Shown here: positions 18,529 to 27,527 of the stretch, one piece after another | Numbering within the stretch: the stretch's first letter is position 1 | Layout of the letters: the number at the start of each line of letters is the position of its first letter | NCBI RefSeq assembly: GCF_000429965.1 | Contig: NZ_KE387004.1 | Location: 65,526-129,525 of the forward strand | Length of the DNA: 64,000 nt | Direction of reading: 5' to 3' | DNA from: Desulfogranum mediterraneum DSM 13871 | GTDB lineage: Bacteria; Desulfobacterota; Desulfobulbia; Desulfobulbales; Desulfobulbaceae | Notes under the pieces: model-generated | What the model saw: the letters and a program-made list of their open reading frames with translations, nothing else | Told to the model about the DNA's origin: nothing | The model's database searches: none | Translations under genes and position numbers: made by a program

Positions 18529-18996
18529 TCAGCCTACCTGCTCGAGCAGGTTGACCATCTCCAGCGCTGCCACGGCAACATCCGAGCCCTTGTTTCCGGC
18601 CTTGGTTCCGGCCCGTTCGATGGCCTGTTCAATGGTCTCGGTGGTCAGGACCCCGAAGAGGATGGGCACCCCGGTATCCAGCATCACCTGGGCCGAGCCC
18701 TTGGCCACCTCGCCGGCAACAAAGTCAAAGTGGGGGGTCGCCCCACGGATGACCGCACCGATGCAGATCACGGCATCATACCTGCCGGACTTGGCCATCC
18801 TCTGGGTTGCCAGCGGAATCTCAAAGGCGCCGGGTACCCGGGCCACGTCGACGTCATCGCTGTTGACCCCGGAACGCACCAGGCTGTCCAGAGCCCCTTC
18901 CAGCAGTTTTTCGCAGATAAATGAGTTGAACCGTGCCACCACAATGCCGATCTTGCGCCCGGTTCCCTGGAGGTTTCCCTCAAAATAATTTGCCAT
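18529..18996 (-). CDS. ribH: 6,7-dimethyl-8-ribityllumazine synthase
   Basis: RibH condenses the butanone phosphate from RibB with the ribityl-pyrimidinedione to form lumazine. The 155-residue protein has the substrate loop [14 protein letters not shown] and the [14 protein letters not shown] motif with the catalytic His. It lies downstream of ribBA in the rib operon. Confidence 0.96.
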   Translation of the reverse strand: MANYFEGNLQGTGRKIGIVVARFNSFICEKLLEGALDSLVRSGVNSDDVDVARVPGAFEIPLATQRMAKSGRYDAVICIGAVIRGATPHFDFVAGEVAKGSAQVMLDTGVPILFGVLTTETIEQAIERAGTKAGNKGSDVAVAALEMVNLLEQVG

Positions 18997-19039
18997 AACT
19001 CTTTCCTATCTCTTTGCAATAATGGATATATCGTTGAAT

Positions 19040-20284
19040 TCAGGGCTCATTGGAGACATAACCGATGGGCAGCTCTCCATACAACTCAAGAATGTGGCCC
19101 ATCTTATCGCGTTTTGTCCGCAAATAGCGCTGATTGTCCTTCTCTCCCGGGATCTCGATGGGCAGACGGTCGCTCACCTTCAGGCCGTAGCCTTCCAGGC
19201 CGATAATCTTCTTGGGATTGTTGGTCAAAAGCCGCATCTGGCGGATCCCGAGATCGCGGAGGATCTGGGCACCGACCCCATAGTCACGCAGGTCAGGTTT
19301 GAATCCCAGCCTGGTGTTGGCCTCGACCGTGTCCAGGCCGTCACAGTCCTGGAGTTCATAGGCCTTGAGCTTGTTGACCAAGCCGATCCCCCGGCCCTCC
19401 TGGCGCATATAGAGCACCACTCCGCGCCCCTCCTGTTCGACCATGCGCATGGCCGCATGGAGCTGGGGGCCACAATCGCAGCGGGCAGAGCCGAAGACAT
19501 CACCGGTAAGGCACTCGGAATGAACCCGGACCATGACCGGCTCTTCGGTATCCACATCCCCCATGACCAGGGCCACATGCTCAAAACCGTCGACCTGGTT
19601 GGTATAGGCGATCACCCGAAACTGACCGGCATGGGTGGTGGGGAGACGCGCCTCTGCGGCACGCTCAACCAGCCGGTCCTTGCGCAGCCGATAGGCGACC
19701 AGGTCGGCGATGGTGGCAATCTTGATCCCATGCTCCCGGGCAAAGATCTCCAGATCGGGCATCCGGGCCATGGTCCCGTCTTCATTCATGATCTCACAGA
19801 TGATCCCGGCGTTGCGCATCCCGGCAATCCGGGCCAGGTCAACCGATCCCTCGGTCTGACCCGTCCGCACCAGCACCCCGCCTTCACGGGCGCGCAGGGG
19901 GAAGATATGGCCAGGGCTGATGATATCCCGGGGCGCCGCATTGGGGTCCACCGCCGCCTCAATGGTTCGGGCCCGGTCGGCCGCTGAGATGCCGGTGCTC
20001 ACCCCGGTCCGGGCTTCGATACTGATGGTGAAGCCGGTACCATAGGGGGACTGGTTGTTGGGGACCATCATGGGCAGGCCGAGCTGCTCGATGATCTCCG
20101 GGCTCATCGCCAGACAGATCAGCCCCCGGCCATGGGTGGCCATGAAGTTGATGGCCTCGGGAGTGACCGCCTCTGCGGCCATACACAGGTCACCTTCATT
20201 CTCCCGGTCTTCATCATCAACCAGGATCACCATTTTTCCGGCTTTGATATCCTCTACTACTTCTTCTATTGAACTGACAGCCAT
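19040..20284 (-). CDS. ribBA: bifunctional 3,4-dihydroxy-2-butanone-4-phosphate synthase / GTP cyclohydrolase II
   Basis: This fusion supplies both riboflavin precursors. The RibB part (residues 1–200) has [18 protein letters not shown] and the substrate motif [16 protein letters not shown]. The RibA part (205–400) keeps the zinc Cys set in [17 protein letters not shown] and the [11 protein letters not shown] motif, so both halves look active. The ATG at 20284 ([13 protein letters not shown]) has GAGGG 6 bases ahead; an in-frame start 8 codons earlier is less likely. Confidence 0.96.
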   Translation of the reverse strand: MAVSSIEEVVEDIKAGKMVILVDDEDRENEGDLCMAAEAVTPEAINFMATHGRGLICLAMSPEIIEQLGLPMMVPNNQSPYGTGFTISIEARTGVSTGISAADRARTIEAAVDPNAAPRDIISPGHIFPLRAREGGVLVRTGQTEGSVDLARIAGMRNAGIICEIMNEDGTMARMPDLEIFAREHGIKIATIADLVAYRLRKDRLVERAAEARLPTTHAGQFRVIAYTNQVDGFEHVALVMGDVDTEEPVMVRVHSECLTGDVFGSARCDCGPQLHAAMRMVEQEGRGVVLYMRQEGRGIGLVNKLKAYELQDCDGLDTVEANTRLGFKPDLRDYGVGAQILRDLGIRQMRLLTNNPKKIIGLEGYGLKVSDRLPIEIPGEKDNQRYLRTKRDKMGHILELYGELPIGYVSNEP

Positions 20285-20360
20285 CTCACACCCTCTTTCG
20301 GGAATCAACCTGAGCTTCCCTGTTACTCATCAGATAATGACCGCTGGGGCCACCGCTTGT

Positions 20361-21014
20361 TTATAAAAATCCATGTTCGGCGAGAAAGGAGGGGCTGATC
20401 TTACTGCTCGCCTCCCTGGGCCCGCCATGACCGCCAAGCAGCTTTTCCACATACTTGCCGATGATATCCACCTCGATATTCACCCGATCCCCCTGCTTCA
20501 GCTCCCCCAGGGTGGTGACCGCCAGGGTATGGGGAATAATGGAAACAGCGAACCGGTTCTCCTGGCAGCTGTTAACGGTGAGACTGATGCCGTTGATGGT
20601 TATGGACCCCTTCTCAATAACATATTTTATTAAACTCGGGTCCAAGGAAAAGTGAAACAGGGTAAAATCTCCGCTTTCCCGACGTTCCTCCACCATGCCC
20701 AGGCCGTCGACATGGCCGGAGACGATGTGCCCGCCCAGGCGGTCACTGAGCCGCAGGGCGCGCTCCAGGTTCACCCTGGAACCCAGCTTAAGCCGGCCCA
20801 GACCGGTACGGGAGAGGCTCTCCGGCGAGACATCCACCAGAAAACGATTACCTGAAAAGTTGCGGGCGGTAAGACAAACGCCGTTGGTGGCGATGGACTC
20901 TCCCTCTTTGGGATCGCTGATGGCAAAGTCAGACTCCAGCCCAAAGACCATGCCCCCGCCGGCGGCACGTTTCTCCACCACCGTCCCTAATCCTTGAATT
21001 ATGCCGGTAAACAT
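20361..21014 (-). CDS. ribE: riboflavin synthase alpha subunit
   Basis: Riboflavin synthase dismutates two lumazines into riboflavin. The 217-residue protein shows the two internally repeated lumazine-binding barrels. The first starts [12 protein letters not shown], with ATNGVCLTA and [12 protein letters not shown] motifs; the second has [13 protein letters not shown]. Its ATG directly abuts the stop of the upstream TPR gene, so translation is probably coupled. No FMN riboswitch can fit upstream. Confidence 0.95.
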   Translation of the reverse strand: MFTGIIQGLGTVVEKRAAGGGMVFGLESDFAISDPKEGESIATNGVCLTARNFSGNRFLVDVSPESLSRTGLGRLKLGSRVNLERALRLSDRLGGHIVSGHVDGLGMVEERRESGDFTLFHFSLDPSLIKYVIEKGSITINGISLTVNSCQENRFAVSIIPHTLAVTTLGELKQGDRVNIEVDIIGKYVEKLLGGHGGPREASSKISPSFLAEHGFL

Positions 21015-21638
21015 TTAGGCCCCTTTTTCCAGCTCCTCGGCGCGTCGGGCAAACTCTTGGGCCAGACGATCGTGCTTGAAGTTGGCATGGATACTGGAAA
21101 CGGTTCGGAAGCTGTCTGCGGCCTTCTCAAGGGCACCGCTCTCCTGGTAGACCTCTCCAATGGCCTCCAGCACCTCCACCACACCCCTGGGATTATTCAC
21201 CACCCGGTAGTGGTCGACCAGATCCATCATCATTTCCAGGGCCTTATCCAACTCGCCCATCTTACGGTAGCTGGTGGCAATCTTCTTGTTCAGGCCGACC
21301 ACGGAAAAGGTATCATCCTCTTCCTCACAGATGCTGGCCGCCCGCTGGTAGTGGCTGATCGCCATGGAATACTCTTCCCTGGCCACGCAGGTATCACCCA
21401 GGCGGTCCGAGGCATTGGCAATGCCCTGGCGATCATTCTTTTCCTCAAAGCCCAGGAGGGCGTTATGAAAGTTGATAATCGCCTGGGTATAGTCCCCTGC
21501 GGTGAAATGCTTGCGCCCTGCCATGTAATCCATCTTGGCGGGATCATTAGGGTCCCCGAGGTTTTGCCCCTCACACATCGGCTCGGAGGATTGCATGGGC
21601 TGAATGGACTGCATGGGCTGAATGGTATCACTGACCAT
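21015..21638 (-). CDS. TPR-repeat protein of unknown role in the rib operon
   Basis: The 207-residue protein contains about four tetratricopeptide-like helical pairs (for example YTQAIINFHNALLGFEEKND and YSMAISHYQRAASICEEED). No signal peptide is seen, so it is probably cytoplasmic and a scaffold. Its N-terminus has a tandem heptad (QPMQSI repeated) encoded by an 18-bp direct repeat. It overlaps the end of the HEAT-like gene by 11 bases and directly abuts ribE, so the genes are likely co-translated. I do not recognise a specific family. Confidence 0.75.
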   Translation of the reverse strand: MVSDTIQPMQSIQPMQSSEPMCEGQNLGDPNDPAKMDYMAGRKHFTAGDYTQAIINFHNALLGFEEKNDRQGIANASDRLGDTCVAREEYSMAISHYQRAASICEEEDDTFSVVGLNKKIATSYRKMGELDKALEMMMDLVDHYRVVNNPRGVVEVLEAIGEVYQESGALEKAADSFRTVSSIHANFKHDRLAQEFARRAEELEKGA

Positions 21639-22776
21639 CTTGTTCTCCCTTATGAATTTCTTCTATCGCTCTTTGCGCCACTGCACCAACCGTGGTTTCC
21701 AGGGGTGAGCCCTGATCAAAGATGGTCACCCTGTTCTCATCCTGTTGCAGCGGAAGCAGCTGAAAGCCGGCCTCGCTGGCCCTGATCCGACCGAGCATCC
21801 GGGCTACCAGGGCCCGAACCTCTGCCTGTTCGTGGCTGAGCAGGTCAAAGAGTGAATAAAAAGGTGTTTTCCTGATAAGATCCGGCCGGGTAACGGCTAT
21901 CTCCCCCATGCCCCAGAGTACGGCGGCACAGGTGGCGGGATCGTCTAAATAGTTGTAGAGGTGACGGGTAAAGGCGCCGTAGATATCTGGCCTGCAGGCG
22001 ATGATGGCACCAATGGCCTCGACCATGCCCCAGGAGGTGGATGCCGAATCGGAACAGGACTCAAAGAGCCGGTGGAGCAGATCAGCCACCGGCGCAGGCT
22101 CACGGGTGGAGATCCGGGCACAGACCAGGCCGGTGGTCCAGGCCACCCGGTAACGCATGGCCGTCTCAGGCTCATAGAGCAGGCGCTGGAGGAAGCGGAG
22201 GGTGCGTTTATCATCAAAGCAGAGATCTACCAGCGCATCCAGGTCATCCTGGAGCACCAGCTCCTTGACCAGTTTCTTGCTGGCCCGTTTCTTCTCCCGT
22301 TTGGGATCACGCTCAGGCTCAATCTCAGGGCCTGCTGCGCCTCCCTGGGCTGCAGCTCCCTCGGAGGGAACCCGTTGCTGTTGATTGTTCTGATACCGCT
22401 CTACGATCTCGGCCATCCCCTTGTGGAGACGGACAAAGAAGAGCACCCCCCGCACGGCACGGCCATCCAGGTTTCGCTTGGGGATGACCTGGTGGGTGAC
22501 GTCATCATAGTCTTCCAGCCGTCCGGTGAGGTAGTCTTCCTCTGGGAGGAGTTCCCAGGCAAGATCCCACTCATCGTGACAGGCGTTGACCAGACACTCC
22601 ACCATGGCTGCCCCGACGTTGTGACCGGTGGCGTCGGCTACATAGACCGCGCCACACTCACACCGCCCCATGGGAAACTCGGTCATCTTCCGCACCATGG
22701 CATCGCTGGGTCGACCGATGTCCATGCCGCAGAAGGGGCACCACGGTTTCAAGGTGGCTTCAGCTTTACTGGCCAT
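21628..22776 (-). CDS. zinc-ribbon / HEAT-like repeat protein, function unknown
   Basis: The 382-residue protein opens with a zinc-ribbon-like module (CPFC at 13–16, then CEC near 39). A charged low-complexity linker follows (about 137–168, rich in Ala, Gly, Glu, Lys, Arg). The long C-terminal helical part (about 170–380) has HEAT-like repeats (LLYEPETAMRYRVAWTTGLV; SHEQAEVRALVARMLGRIRA). It starts 5 bases after the upstream TPR gene and overlaps the next one. The layout suggests an adaptor that binds a partner protein. The true function is unknown. Confidence 0.7.
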   Translation of the reverse strand: MASKAEATLKPWCPFCGMDIGRPSDAMVRKMTEFPMGRCECGAVYVADATGHNVGAAMVECLVNACHDEWDLAWELLPEEDYLTGRLEDYDDVTHQVIPKRNLDGRAVRGVLFFVRLHKGMAEIVERYQNNQQQRVPSEGAAAQGGAAGPEIEPERDPKREKKRASKKLVKELVLQDDLDALVDLCFDDKRTLRFLQRLLYEPETAMRYRVAWTTGLVCARISTREPAPVADLLHRLFESCSDSASTSWGMVEAIGAIIACRPDIYGAFTRHLYNYLDDPATCAAVLWGMGEIAVTRPDLIRKTPFYSLFDLLSHEQAEVRALVARMLGRIRASEAGFQLLPLQQDENRVTIFDQGSPLETTVGAVAQRAIEEIHKGEQDGQ

Positions 22777-22781
22777 GGCGC

Positions 22782-23414
22782 TTAACCCAACTTTTCGTTC
22801 AAGGCATCGATGAAACGCGGATCAACAGAGTAGCCGAGCTCTTTGGCCTTTTCCAGGTTCTGCTTGGATTCGGCGAAATCGCCTTTAAAGTAGAGGGCCA
22901 CGGCCAGGTTATTACGGGCCATAGCGGAATCAGGCTCCAGGGTGACGGCCTCACGGGCTGCCTCCACGGCCTTGGCATCCTCTTCATTCATGGTGTAGGC
23001 AGAGGTGAGATTGATCCAGGCGGTGAGCAGCTTGGGATCAATCTGGATGGCCGTGGAATAGCTCTCGATGGCATCGGCCACCCGATTCTGGTGCTGACGG
23101 ATCAGGCCGATATTGACATGGGCCTCGGCCATCTTGGGCGAGATCGCCAGGGCCTGCTCGTTGAGTTTGAGCGCCTTCTCGGTATCCCCCAGATCAAAAT
23201 GAATCGCCCCCAGGTTGATCATGCTCTCCATGGACTGGTCATCCAGCTCAATGGCTTTTTCCAGCTGGGTGATCGCCTCTTCGACCCGACCGGCCTGCCG
23301 GTAGACCAACCCCAGGTGATGCCTGGCCACGACGTTATCCGGCTTTTCCTTTACTACCTTTTCCAAGTCGCTGATCACCGTAGGCAGATCAGTGGTTTTC
23401 TGCTCATCAGACAT
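22782..23414 (-). CDS. TPR-repeat protein
   Basis: This 210-residue protein consists of five or so canonical TPR units (VVARHHLGLVYRQAGRVEEA, then SMESMINLGAIHFDLGDTEK, and so on), with no signal peptide. AAAGGG lies 7 bases before the ATG. It leads a tight TPR–HEAT–TPR–ribE run. Likely a protein-interaction scaffold; no substrate can be assigned. Confidence 0.8.
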   Translation of the reverse strand: MSDEQKTTDLPTVISDLEKVVKEKPDNVVARHHLGLVYRQAGRVEEAITQLEKAIELDDQSMESMINLGAIHFDLGDTEKALKLNEQALAISPKMAEAHVNIGLIRQHQNRVADAIESYSTAIQIDPKLLTAWINLTSAYTMNEEDAKAVEAAREAVTLEPDSAMARNNLAVALYFKGDFAESKQNLEKAKELGYSVDPRFIDALNEKLG

Positions 23415-23651
23415 AAAAAAACCCTTTGTTATCCAGTTTATATAATCTCTTCAACCAAGATCGATTCGTCTTCTCTATAGTGTGGAACTCCAACAAAACA
23501 GCAAATATTATAGGCATAAACCCCAAGGAAGCAAGCAGATCCAGGCCAATATTTTTCCGACCGGCTGCTTCTCTGCCTCTGCCCTGCCCGGGCCGATGGA
23601 CTCTTGGGGGGATAAACAGTACCCGAGCCCGCCCTCAGTGGGCGGTCCAGG

Positions 23652-23669
23652 GAGCGGCCCGGGCCGCTC
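23652..23669. repeat. perfect 18-bp GC palindrome at the ribF stop
   Basis: GAGCGGCCC followed by its exact complement spans the ribF stop codon. A nearby CCGCCC/GGGCGG hairpin (about 23631–23648) lies just beyond. No T-run follows. Possibly a weak terminator or mRNA 3' stabiliser. Confidence 0.4.
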
Positions 23670-24624
23670 AACGCTGATGGGCAATCAGTTTCTTCTTCCG
23701 GGCCTTGGCCAAGACCTTGTGGGCCACGGCTATATCTTTGCCGATCTGACGCACCAGGGCCTCGGGACCGTCAAAGGCAATCTCTGTCCGGAGGTGCCTG
23801 AGCAGATCGATCTTCAGTGGCCGGCCATAGATATCGGCATTAAAGTCGAAAATATGGGTTTCAGCGACCAGTTTCTGCATCCCGAAGGTCGGATTATAGC
23901 CGATATTGGAGACCCCGCCATACTGTTTGCCGTCATAGCTGACCTGGGTGACATAGACCCCGGTCTTGGGACAGAGGTCCTCCTCTGAGATACAGAGGTT
24001 GGCCGTGGGAAACCCCAAGGTCCGCCCCCGTTGCTGCCCGGGCTCGACGATGCCGCGAATCTGATAAAAACGCCCCAGGAGCTTACGCACATCCCGCATC
24101 CTCCCGGCCATGACCAACTCCCGAATCCTGGTACTGGAGACGATCTCACCCTCGATAAACTGCGCCTCAACCACCGTCACTGGAAACCCCCTGGCATCAC
24201 CCTGCTCTTTGAGAAAATCAATATTTCCCTGGCGTCCCTTGCCCAGGGCATAGTCATAACCCACCACCAGATCCTTCATCCCGATCCGGTCCACCAGGAC
24301 CTGGTTGACAAAATCCAGGGCTGGGGTCGCTGCCACTGCCGGGGTAAAGGGAATGACCACCAGCGCGTCCAGACCGGCCTGGGCAATCAGCTCAATCTTT
24401 TGGGGCGTGGTGGAGATCAAACGGATCCCCCCGGGACTGAGCACCTTGAGGGGGTGGGGATCAAAGGTGACGGCAACACTGGTGCCGCCCTGCTCCCGGG
24501 CGCGTCGCACCACGGTGTCAAACAGCATCTTATGGCCCAGGTGGACCCCGTCAAAGTTGCCGATGGTCACATGGGCGGCGGGGAATGGGGATCGGATTTC
24601 GTTGAGGTCGCTGTAAATGTCCAT
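23668..24624 (-). CDS. ribF: bifunctional riboflavin kinase / FAD synthetase
   Basis: RibF makes FMN and then FAD. The N-terminal adenylyltransferase domain shows VTIGNFDGVHLGH, the DPHP motif and VVGYDYALGKGRQG; the C-terminal kinase domain shows GRTLGFPTANL and GVSNIGYNPTFG. The start is uncertain: ATGs at 24660, 24645 and 24624 are all in frame. I chose 24624 (MDIYSDLNEIRSP) because a GGTGGAG lies just before it and homologues begin nearby. It lies upstream of the TPR–HEAT–TPR–rib genes in the same direction. Confidence 0.93.
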   Translation of the reverse strand: MDIYSDLNEIRSPFPAAHVTIGNFDGVHLGHKMLFDTVVRRAREQGGTSVAVTFDPHPLKVLSPGGIRLISTTPQKIELIAQAGLDALVVIPFTPAVAATPALDFVNQVLVDRIGMKDLVVGYDYALGKGRQGNIDFLKEQGDARGFPVTVVEAQFIEGEIVSSTRIRELVMAGRMRDVRKLLGRFYQIRGIVEPGQQRGRTLGFPTANLCISEEDLCPKTGVYVTQVSYDGKQYGGVSNIGYNPTFGMQKLVAETHIFDFNADIYGRPLKIDLLRHLRTEIAFDGPEALVRQIGKDIAVAHKVLAKARKKKLIAHQR

Positions 24625-25020
24625 AGACTCCACCTTCACAGTCATGAAGGGGCTCATCAAAGAAGGGGGCTGGGCTCTTCTGCTGACAGGTGTTTTATTC
24701 CGGCCAGGAAGACAAACTGTGTATACAGTAAGATCCCTTCACCCCGGTTGCAATACTCTGGGCAACTCTTTTTCGGCTCCGCTTGAAAAATGCGACACAG
24801 AGAAAAAATAGGCTGTTGTACCCCATATCAGCCAAACACGCAATTGGTTCATGTGGCCAGCGTCTCTTCCCGGCTCCGGGGAACCCGCCCAAGGGGTGGA
24901 GGCGCCTTGACCTGGATTACTCTCAGGAGCAAGATCCAGAGGGATCAACCACGTACCCCGTTCACTCTCCAGCCGGCATCACTGCTGCCTCCCCCAAAAA
25001 AAGCACTCTGCCCGACAAAG
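24625..25020. other. intergenic region between ribF and tRNA-Leu copy 1
   Basis: About 400 bases with no convincing gene. It must hold the ribF promoter on the minus strand, but no good hexamer pair was seen. Nothing else was recognised. Confidence 0.5.
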
Positions 25021-25025
25021 AACAC

Positions 25026-25054
25026 TTGACACAAAACGCGTCTTGGTGCATATT
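25026..25054 (+). promoter_or_regulatory. promoter of tRNA-Leu copy 1
   Basis: TTGACA (25026–25031) and CATATT (25049–25054) are spaced by exactly 17 bases. The start would be near 25061, about 6 bases before the tRNA. Confidence 0.8.
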
Positions 25055-25066
25055 GGCCCTCGCATT

Positions 25067-25153
25067 GCCGAAGTGGCGGAATTGGTAGACGCGCTAGGTT
25101 CAGGGTCTAGTGGGCGTACGCTCGTGGGAGTTCGACTCTCCCCTTCGGCACCA
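25067..25153 (+). tRNA. tRNA-Leu (CAG anticodon), copy 1
   Basis: A class II tRNA of 87 bases: acceptor GCCGAAG/CTTCGGC, Leu-type D arm (TGGCGGAATTGGTAGACGCG), anticodon loop TTCAGGG, long variable arm, T loop TTCGACT and encoded CCA. Identical to copy 2. Confidence 0.96.
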
Positions 25154-25163
25154 GAAACGACAA

Positions 25164-25195
25164 GGGCTGTAATCGATACGATTACAGCCCTTTTT
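25164..25195 (+). terminator. intrinsic terminator of tRNA-Leu copy 1
   Basis: GGGCTGTAATC pairs with GATTACAGCCC across a 5-base loop, followed by T5. It starts 10 bases after the tRNA. Confidence 0.85.
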
Positions 25196-25398
25196 CGTTG
25201 GTTCTTCTCTTCGGCCTCTTGCCTACCCTTTGCCGACCTCTTGCTGCCCCCCTCGCCGGCCCCTTCCCGGCGGCTCTTCCTCTCTGACTGCTCCCGGCAG
25301 AGCCCGCCGCTGCAGCCACTCGCTCATAACCAGCCTACGGCTTTTTTTCCTATGAAGGCTTGAACCTGCAAACTTTTCGTTATTCACTGCATCAACAC

Positions 25399-25427
25399 TT
25401 GACACAGAGCGCGTCTTGGTGCATATT
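25399..25427 (+). promoter_or_regulatory. promoter of tRNA-Leu copy 2
   Basis: TTGACA and CATATT with a 17-base spacer, as in copy 1; the spacer carries the only two substitutions seen (AAA to GAG). Confidence 0.8.
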
Positions 25428-25439
25428 GGCCCTCGCATT

Positions 25440-25526
25440 GCCGAAGTGGCGGAATTGGTAGACGCGCTAGGTTCAGGGTCTAGTGGGCGTACGCTCGTGG
25501 GAGTTCGACTCTCCCCTTCGGCACCA
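25440..25526 (+). tRNA. tRNA-Leu (CAG anticodon), copy 2
   Basis: Sequence-identical to copy 1, with CAG anticodon, long variable arm and encoded CCA. Confidence 0.96.
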
Positions 25527-25536
25527 GAAACGACAA

Positions 25537-25568
25537 GGGCTGTAATCGATACGATTACAGCCCTTTTT
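25537..25568 (+). terminator. intrinsic terminator of tRNA-Leu copy 2
   Basis: Same 11-bp stem and T5 tract as in copy 1. Confidence 0.85.
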
Positions 25569-25574
25569 CGTTGG

Positions 25575-25944
25575 CCCTTCTCACCCGATCTTCAGCCGAT
25601 CTTCATCATCGGCACCGGGCTCTCCCCCAAGATCCCCTGCCACCGCGCCCACAGGTCAAGACTGCACCTGGCCCGCCGTGGTCGACCGGAAAGAGCTGCA
25701 CCACTCCAGCCTGTCACCGCAAGATCGAGCCATGCCCTGTCCTCCGGCTCCCCCACAGCCGACCTCACCCCGAACTCAACATCCCGGACACATCTTCAAC
25801 TGACCACCAGCTTATCCCTGGGGCCCTCTTCCGGCCCGCTCCGCCCTGACAGGGCTGCTCATCAGCAGACTCGTAAGGTTTTCCATTGACATCCTCCCCG
25901 ATAATCGTGGAAAATTTACTATGATCAAGAGGGGAGGAAAACCC
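25575..25944 (+). other. intergenic region upstream of grdC
   Basis: About 370 bases without a credible gene. A lone TTGACA occurs at 25886 with no well-spaced −10 partner. GGGGAGG at about 25932 is the grdC ribosome site. No riboswitch was recognised. Confidence 0.5.
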
Positions 25945-27453
25945 ATGGGAACACATCCGGTCATTAAAAATTTCTCCTACTGTTTAGCCCAGGTCCCGGA
26001 CCTGGTTCGTTACGGCTCTAAACCGCGACGGGACATTGCCCGCGACCAGGGCCTTGAGGAAAAAATCAGCCGATCTCTCCGCTCGTACCCGGAGGCGGTC
26101 TGCTATCCCCCCAATCAGACCTTTGTGGGAAACCTTACTCCGGAAGAGTTGGCAAAGATCCCGCGTCCCTGGTTTCAATCCAGGGGCGGCCCTGGAGGAG
26201 GTGAACCAGAGGGAATCGGCAGATTTGGGGAGATCGCAGACCAGGAGCTCTTCCTTGCCCTCCTCAACGTCGCCGATGTCCTCAAGCCGCCGCTCTTTCA
26301 GCCAGACGAGCTGTACAGGGTACGATTGGAGCAGCGCTTGGCAAGCCATCCGCTCTTTGGTGCCGATACCAGCCCGTCTCCACCGCCCCCCCAGCCTGCA
26401 CACTCACCTTTGTCCACCCCACACCCCACCTCTCTGCCGATATACCACCGGCAAGAGCGCTACGGCTGGTTTCACCGGGACCAACGAGCCGAAGGAGTGG
26501 ATGACGAAAATCTGGCCGCTCACCATCTCCTGGAGAATCTCTCCACCAAGGCCTCCGCCGCCCTGGCCCTCAAGTGGTTGCTGCACCGGGAAGATATCAG
26601 CGCCAACCAGGTCGATTTTGTGATCAGCTGTGGGGAAGAGGCCTGTGGTGACCGCTATCAGCGGGGGGGAGGGGGCATGGCCAAGGCCATTGGCCAGATG
26701 TGCGGCTGTAACCAGGCCTCTGGTCTTGATATCAAAAATTTTTGCGCCGCCCCTGCCTCAGCACTGATCCTGGCAGGCGCCATGGTGCAGTCCGGCCTCC
26801 ATGAGCGCATCGTCGTGGTAGGCGGTGGCTCTCTGGCCAAACTCGGGATGAAGTTTCAGGCCTTTCTCGCAGAGCAGATGCCCATCCTGGACGACTGCCT
26901 TGCCTCTCTGGCCTTTCTGGTCACAGCCGATGACGGGCTCAGTCCCATTATCCGGCTTGAACCAGGGGCAGTGGGCAAGGTTCCCATTGGCGCAAGCGGC
27001 TCCGAGGAATCGGTGTATCGCTCCTATCTGCTGGAGCCCCTGAGCAGACTGGGCCTCGATTTCACGGATATCGACAAATTTGCCCCCGAGCTCCAGAATC
27101 CCGAGATCATGGAACGTTCAGGATCAGGAGATGTCGCCAAAAAAAATTACCGCAAGATTGCCGCAATGGCCGTGCTCTCCCAGGCCCTTGAAAAAAAAGA
27201 GATGAACAGCTGGATCCAGACCATCGGCATGCCCGGCTTTGCGCCCACCCAGGGCCACATCCCCTCTGCGGTTCCCTATCTGGGCCATGCGACCGAGGCC
27301 ATCCGCGGGGAACGGATCCAGCGGGCGATGTTTCTGGCCAAGGCAAGTATCTTCCTCAACAGATGTACCGACCTCTTTGACGGGGTATCATTTATTATCG
27401 AGCGTAATCCGCAGCTCGGCCCCCTGGAGAAACAGAGCAACCGGCAGCTCTAA
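25945..27453 (+). CDS. grdC: glycine/sarcosine/betaine reductase component C, beta-type subunit GrdC
   Basis: GrdC belongs to the protein C of Grd reductases, which takes the carboxymethyl group from selenoprotein A and forms a protein-bound acetyl thioester. The 502-residue protein has a thiolase/KAS-III-like core: VDFVISCGEEACGDRYQRGG, then the likely acyl Cys 267 in NFCAAPASALILAGAM, and IGMPGFAPTQGHIPSAVPYL. The ATG at 25945 has GGGAGG about 8 bases ahead; an ATG eight codons earlier lacks one. Oddly, residues 141–166 form a Pro/Ser-rich insertion. The usual partner GrdD is not in the window. grdA follows after 74 bases. Confidence 0.9.
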   Translation: MGTHPVIKNFSYCLAQVPDLVRYGSKPRRDIARDQGLEEKISRSLRSYPEAVCYPPNQTFVGNLTPEELAKIPRPWFQSRGGPGGGEPEGIGRFGEIADQELFLALLNVADVLKPPLFQPDELYRVRLEQRLASHPLFGADTSPSPPPPQPAHSPLSTPHPTSLPIYHRQERYGWFHRDQRAEGVDDENLAAHHLLENLSTKASAALALKWLLHREDISANQVDFVISCGEEACGDRYQRGGGGMAKAIGQMCGCNQASGLDIKNFCAAPASALILAGAMVQSGLHERIVVVGGGSLAKLGMKFQAFLAEQMPILDDCLASLAFLVTADDGLSPIIRLEPGAVGKVPIGASGSEESVYRSYLLEPLSRLGLDFTDIDKFAPELQNPEIMERSGSGDVAKKNYRKIAAMAVLSQALEKKEMNSWIQTIGMPGFAPTQGHIPSAVPYLGHATEAIRGERIQRAMFLAKASIFLNRCTDLFDGVSFIIERNPQLGPLEKQSNRQL

Positions 27454-27527
27454 ATACAGCGCAGCTCTGCTGCCCAAGGCAGTGCACCATCCCCCCATAA
27501 CCAGCAAAGAACAAACGAGGGAACCCC

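Larger units (their letters stand above)
25021..25201 (+). repeat. 181-bp direct repeat, copy 1 (promoter–tRNA-Leu–terminator)
   Basis: Bases 25021–25201 recur at 25394–25574. By eye the copies differ only at two positions between the promoter hexamers. The unit contains promoter, tRNA-Leu gene and terminator, so each copy is a complete transcription unit. Confidence 0.9.
25394..25574 (+). repeat. 181-bp direct repeat, copy 2
   Basis: Second copy of the unit at 25021–25201; 192 bases of unrelated sequence lie between them. The near identity over non-coding promoter and terminator bases points to a recent duplication or ongoing gene conversion. Confidence 0.9.

Noticed and set aside
25021-25574. 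Integration (att) site or mobile element at the tRNA-Leu pair
   Set aside because: The repeats contain whole transcription units and no integrase, transposase or phage gene lies nearby, so simple duplication explains them better.
25043-25889. Open frames covering the two tRNA-Leu genes
   Set aside because: They cross complete tRNA genes and terminators; the common N-terminal peptide is merely the tRNA sequence translated.
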